A DNA stretch of 64,000 nt from Clostridium paraputrificum (GTDB lineage Bacteria > Bacillota > Clostridia > Clostridiales > Clostridiaceae), in assembly GCF_900447045.1 (NCBI RefSeq), contig NZ_UAWH01000015.1, positions 186,001-250,000 on the forward strand, written 5' to 3'. The notes beneath the pieces are model-generated. The model saw only the letters and a program-made list of their open reading frames with translations. It had not been told where the DNA came from and did no database searches. Position numbers and translations under genes: made by a program. Of the stretch, positions 17,375 through 26,121 are shown in pieces; position 1 is the stretch's first letter, and every line of letters begins with the position of its first letter.

Positions 17375-18958
17375 TTAGCAACACATTATAAATATGATTA
17401 AGAAAAGTAGTTCTGTTTCTGATAAATTAACATTATAGTATTTTTCAATTAGTCCTTTTATATTATTGGCTATTGAATAATATTCAGGGTAATTTATCTT
17501 TAGCTTACTTATAGAATTAGTAGGGGAGTATTGTATGAAATCAATTCTGTCATAAATCATATCTACGTGAATACTAAAGAAATTCTTTATAATATCATCT
17601 GTAAAGGAAAACTTTAGTTCTGGATTCTCTTTAAAAATACCATTAGTTAAATCTTCATATGCAGATGGATGGAAGTAGAAGTTGTAGCTTGTACCATTAT
17701 CTATAACTGCTTTAAAGTATTTTGTAAAATCTTCACGTATTTGATGAATATCAAGCTCCTTATTATTAGCTATCTTTATGGATATAGCAGTCATAAACTC
17801 TTTGTAGCTAAGTAAAATAGTTTGTTTTTGTTTTAAGAATGAATGACTTGTAATTTGTGAGTTCTTATCATATATAAAATAACCATCTGTATCAGCCATT
17901 AAATCTACAAGTCTTAGAGCATCTTCTTTTGGTGAAAGAAGGGAGGATTTAATATCCTTTTGCAAGTCTGGACTATTTATTTTTATTTGCTTTTTGTGAT
18001 GTATAAAATAATCTGAATAAGCATTAGCCACAGCAAGCTTAATATCGCTTTTTAATTGACCAACATTATAGGGACAATTATATGATAATAAGGCTATCAT
18101 AGAGTTTTTGGATACTAATATAGGCTTATTTAACCTTAAACTTTCATCTTTAATAAACCTTTCAATTAAGGTTAGTCTTTCCTCAATGAATCTGTCTTCT
18201 AGACTTGGTAGATAAATTTTAACTGGAATTCTTCTGATAAAAGTATCTAAAAGTGAGGCATTTATATCCTTATTTGTAGCACATATAATTCTTGCAGAAG
18301 ACTTTATTTTCTTAGAAACCTCTCCAAATCTTCTGAAATACCCTGTATCCATGTATACAAAAAGCATTTCTTGACCTTCTTTTGGCAAGTTATGTATTTC
18401 GTCTAAAAATAGTATTCCTCCGTCAGCTTCTTCAATTACGCCTTTTCTATCCTCCGTTGCTCCAGTATATGTACCTTTTTTGACACCAAATAATTGTGAG
18501 CTTAAAAGTTGAGGGTTATTAGAATAATCTGAACAGTTAAAATGCACAAATGGAATATCCTTTGTATTATCTAAGGAGTTAAAATACTCATGCATAAGTT
18601 TAGCTAACATTGACTTACCTACACCGGTATCACCTATTATAAGAGAATCCATTCCATTAGGTGGATAAAGGATAGCTGTTTTAGCTAGCTTTACAGCCTC
18701 TGAAAGGGAAGGAGATAAATAGCATAAATTGTCCAAAGAGGATTTGTGAGTAAGATCATTAGTGTTTGGATTATTGAAAAAATATCTTACAGGTCTTGAA
18801 TTATTTTTAAATACCATTCCGTTTTTAACTAGGTTATTTAAATCTTTAGATACGTTAGAACGTTCTAAATTAAGGTATTCACTTAGTTCTATAGTAGAAA
18901 TACCTTCACCTTTGTCTAAATCTTTTAAAGAATTGTAGACTAAATCTATTCTCTTCAT
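17375..18958 (-). CDS. Sigma-54 activator with AAA+ and PRD domains (LevR-like, short)
   Basis: 527 residues. Order: winged-helix domain (about 1-65), AAA+ domain (about 80-320) with Walker A IGDTGVGKSMLAK, sigma-54 contact loop GTYTGA (a variant of GAFTGA) and Walker B GGILFLDEIHN, then a C-terminal PRD-like domain (about 425-527, with His in FFSIHVDMIYDRI). The EIIA- and EIIB-like domains of full LevR are missing. The PRD suggests control by PTS phosphorylation. It is divergent from the glycosylasparaginase operon and surrounded by three sigma-54 promoters that it very likely activates. Confidence 0.9.
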   Translation of the reverse strand: MKRIDLVYNSLKDLDKGEGISTIELSEYLNLERSNVSKDLNNLVKNGMVFKNNSRPVRYFFNNPNTNDLTHKSSLDNLCYLSPSLSEAVKLAKTAILYPPNGMDSLIIGDTGVGKSMLAKLMHEYFNSLDNTKDIPFVHFNCSDYSNNPQLLSSQLFGVKKGTYTGATEDRKGVIEEADGGILFLDEIHNLPKEGQEMLFVYMDTGYFRRFGEVSKKIKSSARIICATNKDINASLLDTFIRRIPVKIYLPSLEDRFIEERLTLIERFIKDESLRLNKPILVSKNSMIALLSYNCPYNVGQLKSDIKLAVANAYSDYFIHHKKQIKINSPDLQKDIKSSLLSPKEDALRLVDLMADTDGYFIYDKNSQITSHSFLKQKQTILLSYKEFMTAISIKIANNKELDIHQIREDFTKYFKAVIDNGTSYNFYFHPSAYEDLTNGIFKENPELKFSFTDDIIKNFFSIHVDMIYDRIDFIQYSPTNSISKLKINYPEYYSIANNIKGLIEKYYNVNLSETELLFLIIFIMCC

Positions 18959-19048
18959 AAATTCTTCCCCCTATATTTTTGTGTTTGTATAATTTATATA
19001 TAGATATGTATTATAAAATATGAAAACCAATACAAACTGTATTAAAAA

Positions 19049-19090
19049 AATAACACACTATAATTTATAACATAATTATACAATACACTA
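19049..19090 (-). promoter_or_regulatory. Upstream activator sites of the glycosylasparaginase operon
   Basis: Read on the minus strand: AGTGTGTTATT (19059-19049), identical to the copy at 11849, and TAGTGTATTG (19090-19081). They lie 60-100 bases before the -24 element and also in front of the divergent regulator gene, so they may serve both. Confidence 0.55.
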
Positions 19091-19146
19091 ATTCATATTA
19101 TCAATGAAAATATGAATTTAACTAGTATTTATATGAGTTATAATAG

Positions 19147-19163
19147 TTGGCATGTTAATTGCT
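19147..19163 (+). promoter_or_regulatory. Sigma-54 promoter of the glycosylasparaginase operon
   Basis: TTGGCATGTTAATTGCT: GG at 19149-19150 and GC at 19161-19162, ten bases apart. The first gene starts 43 bases downstream. Confidence 0.9.
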
Positions 19164-19205
19164 ATAAAAATAGACATCAAAATAATATTTTGGAGGATGA
19201 GGTTT

Positions 19206-20165
19206 ATGAAATATGCAATGATAGCTACATGGAGAATGGCAGTAGAAGGAATAACAAGCTCTAAGGAAGTACTAGAAAAGGGCGGTACAGCAGGTGATGC
19301 TATTGAAAATGCAATAAAGATGGTTGAAGATTATCCTTTTTATAAATCAGTAGGTTATGGAGGATTACCTAACGAAGATTGTGAAGTTGAATTAGATGCA
19401 GCATATATGGATGGAGATACTTTAGATATTGGTGCAGTTGCTGGTATAAAGGATTATAAAAATCCTATTTCAATTGCAAGAAAGTTAAGCAAAGAGAGAT
19501 TTAATTGCTTCTTAGTTGGTGCAGGTGCAGAAGCTTATGCTCATAAAGAAGGTTTTGAAAGAGTTAATATGTTAACAGATAGAGCTAAGATGCACTATCA
19601 AAAAAGAAGAAAAGAAACAATAGAAAAAGGTTTAAGCCCTTATGATGGACATGACACTGTAGGTATGATAGCCTTAGATAGTGAAAAGAAAATGGTGGCT
19701 GGAACATCTACAAGTGGTTTATTTATGAAGAAAAGAGGAAGAGTTGGAGATTCTCCACTTTCAGGTTCTGGTTTCTATGTTGACAGTGAAGTTGGAGGAG
19801 CATCAGCTACAGGCCTTGGAGAGGATTTAATGAAGGGATGCATATCTTATGAAATAGTAAGATTAATGAAGGAAGGATATCATCCACAAGAAGCAGCAGA
19901 TAAGGCAGTGGAAGACTTAAATGCAGAATTAAAGAAAAGAAGAGGTAAAGCTGGAGATTTATCTGTTGTTTGTTTAAATAACAAAGGGGAATTTGGTGTT
20001 GCAACTAATATTGATGGCTTCTCATTCTCAGTGATGACAGATGATATGGAACCAACAGTTTACGTATGTAAAAATGTTAATGGAAAAACTACTTATGAGG
20101 TGGCAAGTGAGGAGTGGTTAGATGCATATCTAAAGAGAATAAAGTCACCAATAACATTTGATTAA
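19206..20165 (+). CDS. Glycosylasparaginase-type N-terminal nucleophile hydrolase
   Basis: 319 residues, the length of N4-(beta-N-acetylglucosaminyl)-L-asparaginase (AGA). The precursor should cut itself at Asp150-Thr151 (GHDTVGM) to expose the catalytic Thr; the bacterial AGA of Flavobacterium uses Thr152. Trp9 in ATWRM matches the AGA substrate-site Trp, and GRVGDSP carries the Arg and Asp that bind the aspartyl group. The HDT motif separates it from isoaspartyl peptidases, which have GTVG. It would split Asn-linked sugar to aspartate and aminosugar. Start at 19206 after GGAGGATGAGG. First gene of an operon with cutC and malic enzyme. Confidence 0.88.
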   Translation: MKYAMIATWRMAVEGITSSKEVLEKGGTAGDAIENAIKMVEDYPFYKSVGYGGLPNEDCEVELDAAYMDGDTLDIGAVAGIKDYKNPISIARKLSKERFNCFLVGAGAEAYAHKEGFERVNMLTDRAKMHYQKRRKETIEKGLSPYDGHDTVGMIALDSEKKMVAGTSTSGLFMKKRGRVGDSPLSGSGFYVDSEVGGASATGLGEDLMKGCISYEIVRLMKEGYHPQEAADKAVEDLNAELKKRRGKAGDLSVVCLNNKGEFGVATNIDGFSFSVMTDDMEPTVYVCKNVNGKTTYEVASEEWLDAYLKRIKSPITFD

Positions 20166-20180
20166 AAGAGGTAGAAAAGT

Positions 20181-20783
20181 ATGTATGAAGCTTGTGTAGG
20201 AAATTATAATGAGGCAATTAGTGCTTTTAAAAGAGGTGCTAATAGAATTGAACTTTGTGACAATTTAATGGAGGATGGAACAACTCCAAGTGTTGGAACT
20301 ATTAAAAAGACAATAAAGCATGTAAATATACCTGTTATGGTAATTATAAGACCTAGAGGAGGAAGCTTTGAGTATTCAGAAGATGAGGTAGAAATAATGC
20401 TTGAAGATATTCAGGTATGTAAAGAAAATGGTGCTTATGGAGTTGTAATAGGAGCGTTAAATGGAAAAGAAATTAATATGGATGTTACTAAAAAGTTAGT
20501 GGAAAGAGCTAAGCCTTTAAACATAACCTTCCATATGGCTTTTGATGAAATAGAAGATAAGTTTAAGGCAATAGACCAATTAGTAGAATTAGGTGTAGAT
20601 AGAATTCTAACTAAAGGTGGATGTGAAAATGCATTAGCAGGTAAGGATTTACTTAAAAAGCTAGTAGAATATGCAAATGATAGAATTATTATAATGCCAG
20701 GTAAAGGTGTTAATAAAGAAAATAGAGAGTATATCTTAGAATATACAGGTGCAAAAGAAATACATGGCACAAAAGTAGTATAA
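20181..20783 (+). CDS. cutC: CutC-family TIM-barrel protein
   Basis: 200 residues. Family motifs: CVGNYNEAISAFKRGANRIELCD, VMVIIRPRGGSF, YGVVIGALNG, TFHMAFDE and the C-terminal EIHGTKV. CutC was named for copper homeostasis, but its biochemical role is unsettled and the conserved charged barrel mouth suggests an enzyme. Here it is the middle gene of a catabolic operon (15 bases after the asparaginase, 16 before malic enzyme), so a metabolic role in handling the released sugar or aspartyl product is more plausible than copper transport. Confidence 0.88.
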   Translation: MYEACVGNYNEAISAFKRGANRIELCDNLMEDGTTPSVGTIKKTIKHVNIPVMVIIRPRGGSFEYSEDEVEIMLEDIQVCKENGAYGVVIGALNGKEINMDVTKKLVERAKPLNITFHMAFDEIEDKFKAIDQLVELGVDRILTKGGCENALAGKDLLKKLVEYANDRIIIMPGKGVNKENREYILEYTGAKEIHGTKVV

Positions 20784-20799
20784 GTTTTGAGGTGGTATT

Positions 20800-21951
20800 T
20801 TGAATATATATGAAGAAGCTTTAAAGTTTCATGAAGAAAAGAGAGGTAAGCTAGAAGTAACTTCAAGGGTAAAGATTCAAAACGAAAAGGATCTTAGCTT
20901 AGCGTATACTCCAGGGGTAGCTGAGCCTTGTAGAGAAATACATAAGGATGCAACTAAGGCCAATATCTATACAAGAAAATGGAATACAGTTGCAGTTATA
21001 TCAGATGGTACAGCAGTATTAGGACTAGGTGATATTGGTCCTTTAGCAAGCTTACCAGTTATGGAAGGTAAGTGCGTACTATTTAAAGAGTTTGGAGATG
21101 TAGATGCAGTACCAATAGTACTGGATACAAAGGATCCTAATGAAATAGTAGAAACAGTTAAAAGAATAGCACCTTCCTTTGGTGGAATTAATCTAGAAGA
21201 TATATCTGCACCAAGATGTTTTGAAGTTGAAAAAAGATTAATTGAGGAGTTAGATATTCCAGTATTTCATGATGATCAACATGGAACAGCTATAGTTGTT
21301 TTAGCTGGACTTATAAATTCTCTAAAAATAGTTAACAAGAAATTAGAAGATTTAAAGGTTGTAATTAATGGTTCTGGGTCAGCTGGAATTGCTATAGGAA
21401 AGCTTTTATTACATTCTGGTGTAAAAAATCTTGTTATGTGTAATATAAATGGAGCAATTTATAGTGGCATGGAATATGAAAACTCTTCAATAGAAGAAAT
21501 AGCCCATATTACTAATCCTAATAAAGAACAGGGTAAATTATGTGATGTAATTAAGGGGACAGATGTATTTATTGGAGTTTCTGTGGGAAATATTGTTTCA
21601 AAGGATATGATTAAATCTATGAATAAGGACGCTATAGTTTTTGCAATGGCTAATCCTGAACCTGAAATAAATCCAAATGATGCAAAAGAAGCTGGAGCAA
21701 GAATAGTAGGTACAGGAAGAAGTGATTATCCTAATCAAATTAATAACGTCCTTGCTTTCCCTGGAATTTTTAGAGGAGCTTTGGACGCAGGAGCTAAGAA
21801 GATTACTACTGAAATGAAGCTTGCAGCAGCTTACGCAATTGCAAATGAGATTTCTGATGATGAGTTAAATGAAGAAAATATTATTCCAAAGCCATTTAAA
21901 GAAGGCGTAGCTATGAATGTAGCTGAAGCTGTGTTAAAAGAAGTAAAATAG
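20800..21951 (+). CDS. NAD(P)-dependent malic enzyme
   Basis: 383 residues, the short bacterial malic enzyme without a phosphotransacetylase tail. It turns malate into pyruvate and CO2. Motifs: SLAYTPGVAEPCREI, SDGTAVLGLGDIGPLASLPV, the metal site FHDDQHGTAIVV and a Rossmann GSGSAGIAIG. TTG start at 20800 with GAGGTGG before it. Together with aspartase it gives a route aspartate - fumarate - malate - pyruvate; a fumarase is needed and is not in this window. Last gene of the operon. Confidence 0.93.
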   Translation: MNIYEEALKFHEEKRGKLEVTSRVKIQNEKDLSLAYTPGVAEPCREIHKDATKANIYTRKWNTVAVISDGTAVLGLGDIGPLASLPVMEGKCVLFKEFGDVDAVPIVLDTKDPNEIVETVKRIAPSFGGINLEDISAPRCFEVEKRLIEELDIPVFHDDQHGTAIVVLAGLINSLKIVNKKLEDLKVVINGSGSAGIAIGKLLLHSGVKNLVMCNINGAIYSGMEYENSSIEEIAHITNPNKEQGKLCDVIKGTDVFIGVSVGNIVSKDMIKSMNKDAIVFAMANPEPEINPNDAKEAGARIVGTGRSDYPNQINNVLAFPGIFRGALDAGAKKITTEMKLAAAYAIANEISDDELNEENIIPKPFKEGVAMNVAEAVLKEVK

Positions 21952-21968
21952 ATACTAGGGATTATGAG

Positions 21969-21996
21969 GAGAAATTGCTTGCAATTTCTCTTTTTT
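21969..21996 (+). terminator. Terminator of the glycosylasparaginase operon
   Basis: Stem GAGAAATT(GC) / (GC)AATTTCTC followed by T6, 17 bases after the malic enzyme stop. Confidence 0.85.
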
Positions 21997-22073
21997 AATT
22001 ATAAAAATACTGACTTATTATCAAAAAAATTATATACTTAATACATTAGTAATATGTAAATTTTGGGGGAAGT

Positions 22074-22895
22074 ATGATTATAAAATCTTTAATTGATAAT
22101 AAGAGTATATCTAATGAGTATAAAAGTAAACATGGATTATCTTTGTATATAGAAACTACAACTAATAAGATACTTTTTGATTTAGGACCAAACCATTTGT
22201 TTTTAGAGAATGCTAAAAAGTTAGGTGTAAACATAGAAGATATAGACATGGTGGTTATATCTCATGGGCACAAGGATCATGGTGGAGGTATAAAATATTT
22301 TTTAGAAAACAATAAAAAAGGGAAAGTATATATAAATAAATCATCCTTTATGCCTTATTATACAAAGGTTTTAGGGTTTAAACATTATGTTGGATTGGAT
22401 AAGTCATTTGAATCAAATGATAGAATAATTCTATGTAGTAATAATTATAAAATTAATGATAATCTAATATTATTTGCAGATGTACCTAAAAAAGATCTAA
22501 TATCTAAATCTAATGATTCTTTGTTTATGAAGATTAATAAGGAGTATGTAAAAGATACTTTTAATCATGAGCAGAATTTAATTATAAATGATGATGGTAA
22601 AAATATATTAGTAGCAGGATGTGCCCATAAGGGTATAACTAATATTCTTAGTGTTGGAGAAAATATCTGCAATGAATCTTTTGATTATGTTATTGGAGGG
22701 TTCCACCTTTTTAATCCAGTATCTAAAAAGTATGAAGATAATGAATTAATAACCTCAATAGGTTTTGAACTTAATAAGAGAAAAACTAAGTATTATACAT
22801 GCCATTGTACTGGAACAAATGCTTTTAAAATCTTAAAAGAAACACTAAAAGATAAGATTAATTATCTATCTGCAGGAACAACTATAGAGCTGTAG
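22074..22895 (+). CDS. Metallo-beta-lactamase-fold hydrolase
   Basis: 273 residues. The zinc-binding motif is VVISHGHKDHGGG near residue 60; later ligands are in LVAGCAHKG and the C-terminal YYTCHCTG. This arrangement fits the branch often labelled dihydropterin RFA-P synthase-like (MBL-fold hydrolases of archaeal/clostridial type). Start after GGGGGAAG. First of four closely packed genes (22074-25135). Confidence 0.85.
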   Translation: MIIKSLIDNKSISNEYKSKHGLSLYIETTTNKILFDLGPNHLFLENAKKLGVNIEDIDMVVISHGHKDHGGGIKYFLENNKKGKVYINKSSFMPYYTKVLGFKHYVGLDKSFESNDRIILCSNNYKINDNLILFADVPKKDLISKSNDSLFMKINKEYVKDTFNHEQNLIINDDGKNILVAGCAHKGITNILSVGENICNESFDYVIGGFHLFNPVSKKYEDNELITSIGFELNKRKTKYYTCHCTGTNAFKILKETLKDKINYLSAGTTIEL

Positions 22896-22926
22896 ATTAT
22901 AGAGTGTTGAAAGGAGGTATTTAAGT

Positions 22927-24129
22927 ATGACTAATGACTTTATTTTCCCAGAGTATAATGGGAAAAACTTCATAAATATAATTAATTCAATTAAACATAA
23001 TTTTGGTATTAATGATGGGATAACTTTAGAAAATAAGAAGATAAAAAAAATACTTTTAAATAAGGAAAAGGTTGTTTTTATTTTAGTTGATGCCTTTGGA
23101 TGGAAGTTTTATAAGAGTGTAAGAGAGGACTCTAAGTTCTTTAAGGAAATAAGGAAAAGAGGAATAGAAGAAAAGATAACATCCCAGTTTCCTTCAACTA
23201 CTACTGCTCATGTAACATCAGTAATTACAGGTAAGGATGTTTCTACGCATGGATTTTTTGAATGGTTTACATATGATTCTAAGATAAATGAGGTTTTTAC
23301 ACCATTTCTATTTGACTATGAGGGTAAAGAAGAAATTTTGCCAAAGGATAACCTTTTTAAAGAGCTTAAAGAAAATGGGGTATGTAGCACAATTATTACA
23401 CCAAATTATATTAATAATAGCTATTATTCTAGGGAGCTTTTTAAGGATGGAAAGGTAAAAGGCTATGATTCAGTAGAAGAGATGTTTGATATACTTCTTC
23501 AAGGGATTAAAAAGGATAAGGGTAAAAACTTTTATTATATTTATTATCCCCAAATAGATTCAATTGGTCATGAGTATGGCATGAGTTCTTATAAGGCGTA
23601 TTTTGAGATAAATAATTTTATTAAAGCTTTAGATAATTTTTATAATAATGTCTTAGATAAAGGTGTAAATGAAGGGATTTTTATTTTATCAGCTGATCAT
23701 GGACAAATGGAGATTAAAGATAGAATTTATTTAAATGAATTAATCCCTAACATAGACGAATATATGCTTAAGGATTCTAAAGGAAAAAGTATTGTTCCTG
23801 TTGGGTATAATAGAGATATGTTCCTTTATATAAAGAAGGAATTTGAAATATATGTATATGAGTTGTTAAAGGAAAAGTTTAAAGATAAAGGGGAAATATA
23901 TTTAGTTAAGGACTTAATAGATAAAGGAGTATTTATAAATCCATCAGAAACATTCTTAAGTAGGATGGGGAATATTGTTATTATCCCTTATGATGGATAT
24001 GGAGTATGGTGGTTTGAGAAGGGCAAGTACGAGATATCCTTAAAGGGATCCCATGGTGGACTTACAAAAGATGAGATGGAAATACCATTATTAATTTATA
24101 ATTTCGAAAACTTAGGATGTGATAAGTAA
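22927..24129 (+). CDS. Alkaline phosphatase superfamily phosphodiesterase
   Basis: 400 residues. Metal and nucleophile motifs of the nucleotide pyrophosphatase/type I phosphodiesterase group: FILVDAFGWKF (Asp), SQFPSTTTAHVTSV (Thr nucleophile), YYPQIDSIGHEYG and LSADHGQME, ending with KGSHGGLTKDE. No signal peptide is visible, so it should be cytoplasmic. AAAGGAGG lies before the ATG. Its stop overlaps the next start (TAATG), so it is coupled to the Nudix gene. Substrate unknown, perhaps a nucleotide or phosphodiester shared with the Nudix enzyme. Confidence 0.88.
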   Translation: MTNDFIFPEYNGKNFINIINSIKHNFGINDGITLENKKIKKILLNKEKVVFILVDAFGWKFYKSVREDSKFFKEIRKRGIEEKITSQFPSTTTAHVTSVITGKDVSTHGFFEWFTYDSKINEVFTPFLFDYEGKEEILPKDNLFKELKENGVCSTIITPNYINNSYYSRELFKDGKVKGYDSVEEMFDILLQGIKKDKGKNFYYIYYPQIDSIGHEYGMSSYKAYFEINNFIKALDNFYNNVLDKGVNEGIFILSADHGQMEIKDRIYLNELIPNIDEYMLKDSKGKSIVPVGYNRDMFLYIKKEFEIYVYELLKEKFKDKGEIYLVKDLIDKGVFINPSETFLSRMGNIVIIPYDGYGVWWFEKGKYEISLKGSHGGLTKDEMEIPLLIYNFENLGCDK

Positions 24130-24587
24130 TGAATTATGTTAAATACTTAAGAGAATATATTGGACATAAGCCTGTAATATTAAACGGTACTTCTGTAATA
24201 GTTCTTGATGAAGAAAATAGGGTTTTACTACAAAAAAGAACATATCCCCAAAAGAATTGGGGGCTTCCAGGGGGAATAATGGACATGGGAGAAACTATAG
24301 AGGAAACAGGAATAAGAGAAGTTTTTGAAGAGACAGGATTAAAGGTTTCTAATTTAAAGTTAGTTAATGTATATTCTGGAGAAGATTTTTATATGAAACT
24401 TCCAAATGAAGATGAGTTTTATCTTGTTAATGCAGTTTATGTTACAAGGGATTATGAAGGAGAGTTACAAGTAGATAATGAAGAAGGAACTGAATTAAAA
24501 TTCTTTCCTCTTGATGATTTACCTAAATATATGGTTAAAAGTCATAGAAGATTTATTGAAGAGTTGGTGGAGGAGAAGAAAATATAA
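24129..24587 (+). CDS. Nudix hydrolase
   Basis: 152 residues. A complete Nudix box GX5EX7REXXEEXG is seen in two stretches, GGIMDMGETIEET and REVFEETGLKV. Upstream VIVLDEENRVLLQKR and NWGLPGG fit the family. Such enzymes split nucleoside diphosphate-linked molecules. Coupled by a one-base overlap to the phosphodiesterase gene. Confidence 0.93.
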   Translation: MNYVKYLREYIGHKPVILNGTSVIVLDEENRVLLQKRTYPQKNWGLPGGIMDMGETIEETGIREVFEETGLKVSNLKLVNVYSGEDFYMKLPNEDEFYLVNAVYVTRDYEGELQVDNEEGTELKFFPLDDLPKYMVKSHRRFIEELVEEKKI

Positions 24588-24613
24588 AGTATAACAAATT
24601 GGGGTGAGGGGCA

Positions 24614-25135
24614 ATGAAAAAAAGTACTACACCACTAGATTACAAATATTCATTTGGAGGCATGATAACAGGAGGGATTTTACTATTAGTAATGTCTATT
24701 TTTATGACTATAGTTAGCACATTTTCTAAATCAGATTTGGATGGTGATTCACCTGCTACATTCATACTTATTACTTTTGTTTCAGCAATTATTTGTTTAA
24801 TAATAGGAATTAAGAACAACCTTCATATAAGAAGGATGAGGTCTTGGAGAAAGTATATGCTTACTATGCCTTATGTAGAGGGGAAAATTATAGGGAGTAG
24901 AATAGTAAAAAAGGATATATTAGGTGAGTTTAAGAGTCAGCTTAATGTGGTAGATGCTACAGTTAGTTATATACTATTAGTTAAATATTCTAATCCATAT
25001 ACTTGTGAAACATATACAATTGAAAGTGATAGATATGATAAGGACCCTAAGTATTTTTTACCTAATGATAAGTGTAAGGTACATATAGATAAACATACAT
25101 CAAGAGTTATAGTGGATGTATCAAAAAATAGTTAA
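24614..25135 (+). CDS. Two-helix membrane protein (DUF3592-like)
   Basis: 173 residues. Two membrane segments near 14-37 and 52-70, then a soluble beta-rich domain (MPYVEGKIIGSRIV...YILLVKYSNPYT...HIDKHTSRVIV). This layout resembles DUF3592 proteins, but the match is by eye. GGGGTGAGGGG lies upstream of the ATG. Last gene of the four-gene run. Function unknown. Confidence 0.7.
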   Translation: MKKSTTPLDYKYSFGGMITGGILLLVMSIFMTIVSTFSKSDLDGDSPATFILITFVSAIICLIIGIKNNLHIRRMRSWRKYMLTMPYVEGKIIGSRIVKKDILGEFKSQLNVVDATVSYILLVKYSNPYTCETYTIESDRYDKDPKYFLPNDKCKVHIDKHTSRVIVDVSKNS

Positions 25136-25148
25136 GTCATTAAAAAAT

Positions 25149-25178
25149 AAAAACTTTGCAAGTTTAGCAAAGTTTTTT
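25149..25178. terminator. Bidirectional terminator
   Basis: Stem AAAACTTTGC / GCAAAGTTTT with a 7-base loop, between the DUF3592-like gene and a convergent small membrane gene. Confidence 0.85.
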
Positions 25179-25356
25179 ATTTTTCATCAACTAGCTTTTT
25201 AATTCCATAGAATACGAAAGCACCAACGCCTAAGTATAAAACTATTTTTATTACAGTAGCCACTGTTCCTATAAGTGCGCCTAAAACAATACCTATAATT
25301 TTAAGTGCTATAAGCCCTAGTAAAATCAATCCCGCAATTTTTAAAATATTTGTCAC
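25177..25356 (-). CDS. Small membrane protein (59 residues)
   Basis: Starts MTNILKIAG and ends KKLVDEK. Most of the protein is hydrophobic, with two likely helices (about 6-30 and 36-52) rich in Ile, Leu, Val and Gly, and a Lys/Asp-rich tail. The GTG start at 25356 has AAGGTGAGG upstream at normal spacing, and the reading frame fills the gap between two genes up to the terminator. No family recognised. Confidence 0.65.
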   Translation of the reverse strand: MTNILKIAGLILLGLIALKIIGIVLGALIGTVATVIKIVLYLGVGAFVFYGIKKLVDEK

Positions 25357-25505
25357 CTTAGTTACCTCACCTTCTAGTTTATAATTTTATTATAATAGCT
25401 TGTACATTCAATCACAATAAAAAAGAATGTATTATTGTAACTTTTGTTACAGACACTTATAGTAGTATTATTTATAATAAAAACAAAAACGGAGGAGAAA
25501 AGGAT

Positions 25506-26120
25506 ATGAGTTTATTTTTAGGAAAAATACATTATTGGTTATTTAATAAGATTAAGTGGTTTGAGGGAATAGACGATGAGCTTTTAAGACTTGATTCTAC
25601 ATTTAATGTAGAAGAATTAGACAAAATTTGTGGTGAAAGAACTCCTGATAAACCTTTAGAAGATATAATAGATACAAGTAATATTCATGGATGGTTACAG
25701 GAAAGAATTATAATAGCTGAAGGAAGAAATGCCTATATTACAAAGTATTTAGTAAATAAAGGATATTTAAGTTCAATTGAAAAAATATATGAAACACAAG
25801 GGAAAAAGGCTGGAAATGAAGTGAAAGCTAATACTTCTATAAATGATGCTAGAGAAATTTTCACTGAAATGAATAACTATATTCTTGATGGAATGCCTTG
25901 TGATAGAGTAAATGAAATTGTAGAAAACTCTGAAAATAAGGTGGTATGGAAAAGAAGAGTGTGTGTTCATAAGGATATTTTTGATAAAGTTGGATTGGAT
26001 GTCGGCGTGTTTTATTCATTAAGAGAGAAATGGATCGAAAATTTTGTGAGTGAAATAAACTCTAATTTTAAATATATTCATAATGAGGATGATACTATGG
26101 AAATCAAAAGGAGAGGATAA
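25506..26120 (+). CDS. Uncharacterised protein next to hemerythrin
   Basis: 204 residues, soluble and mostly helical. It contains an N-terminal LFLGKIHYWLFNKIKWFEGIDDELL segment and a C-terminal VWKRRVCVHKDIFDKVGLDVGVFYSLREKWIENF segment, split by a more variable middle. I do not recognise a family. GGAGGAGAAAAGG lies upstream of the ATG. The hemerythrin gene begins two bases after its stop, so the two are almost certainly cotranscribed and may work together in oxygen or iron handling. Confidence 0.7.
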   Translation: MSLFLGKIHYWLFNKIKWFEGIDDELLRLDSTFNVEELDKICGERTPDKPLEDIIDTSNIHGWLQERIIIAEGRNAYITKYLVNKGYLSSIEKIYETQGKKAGNEVKANTSINDAREIFTEMNNYILDGMPCDRVNEIVENSENKVVWKRRVCVHKDIFDKVGLDVGVFYSLREKWIENFVSEINSNFKYIHNEDDTMEIKRRG

Positions 26121-26121
26121 A

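Noticed and set aside
19206..20165. Isoaspartyl peptidase/plant-type asparaginase
   Set aside because: The nucleophile context is HDTVGM with GRVGDSP and an N-terminal ATW, as in glycosylasparaginases, not GTVG. Assay would be decisive.
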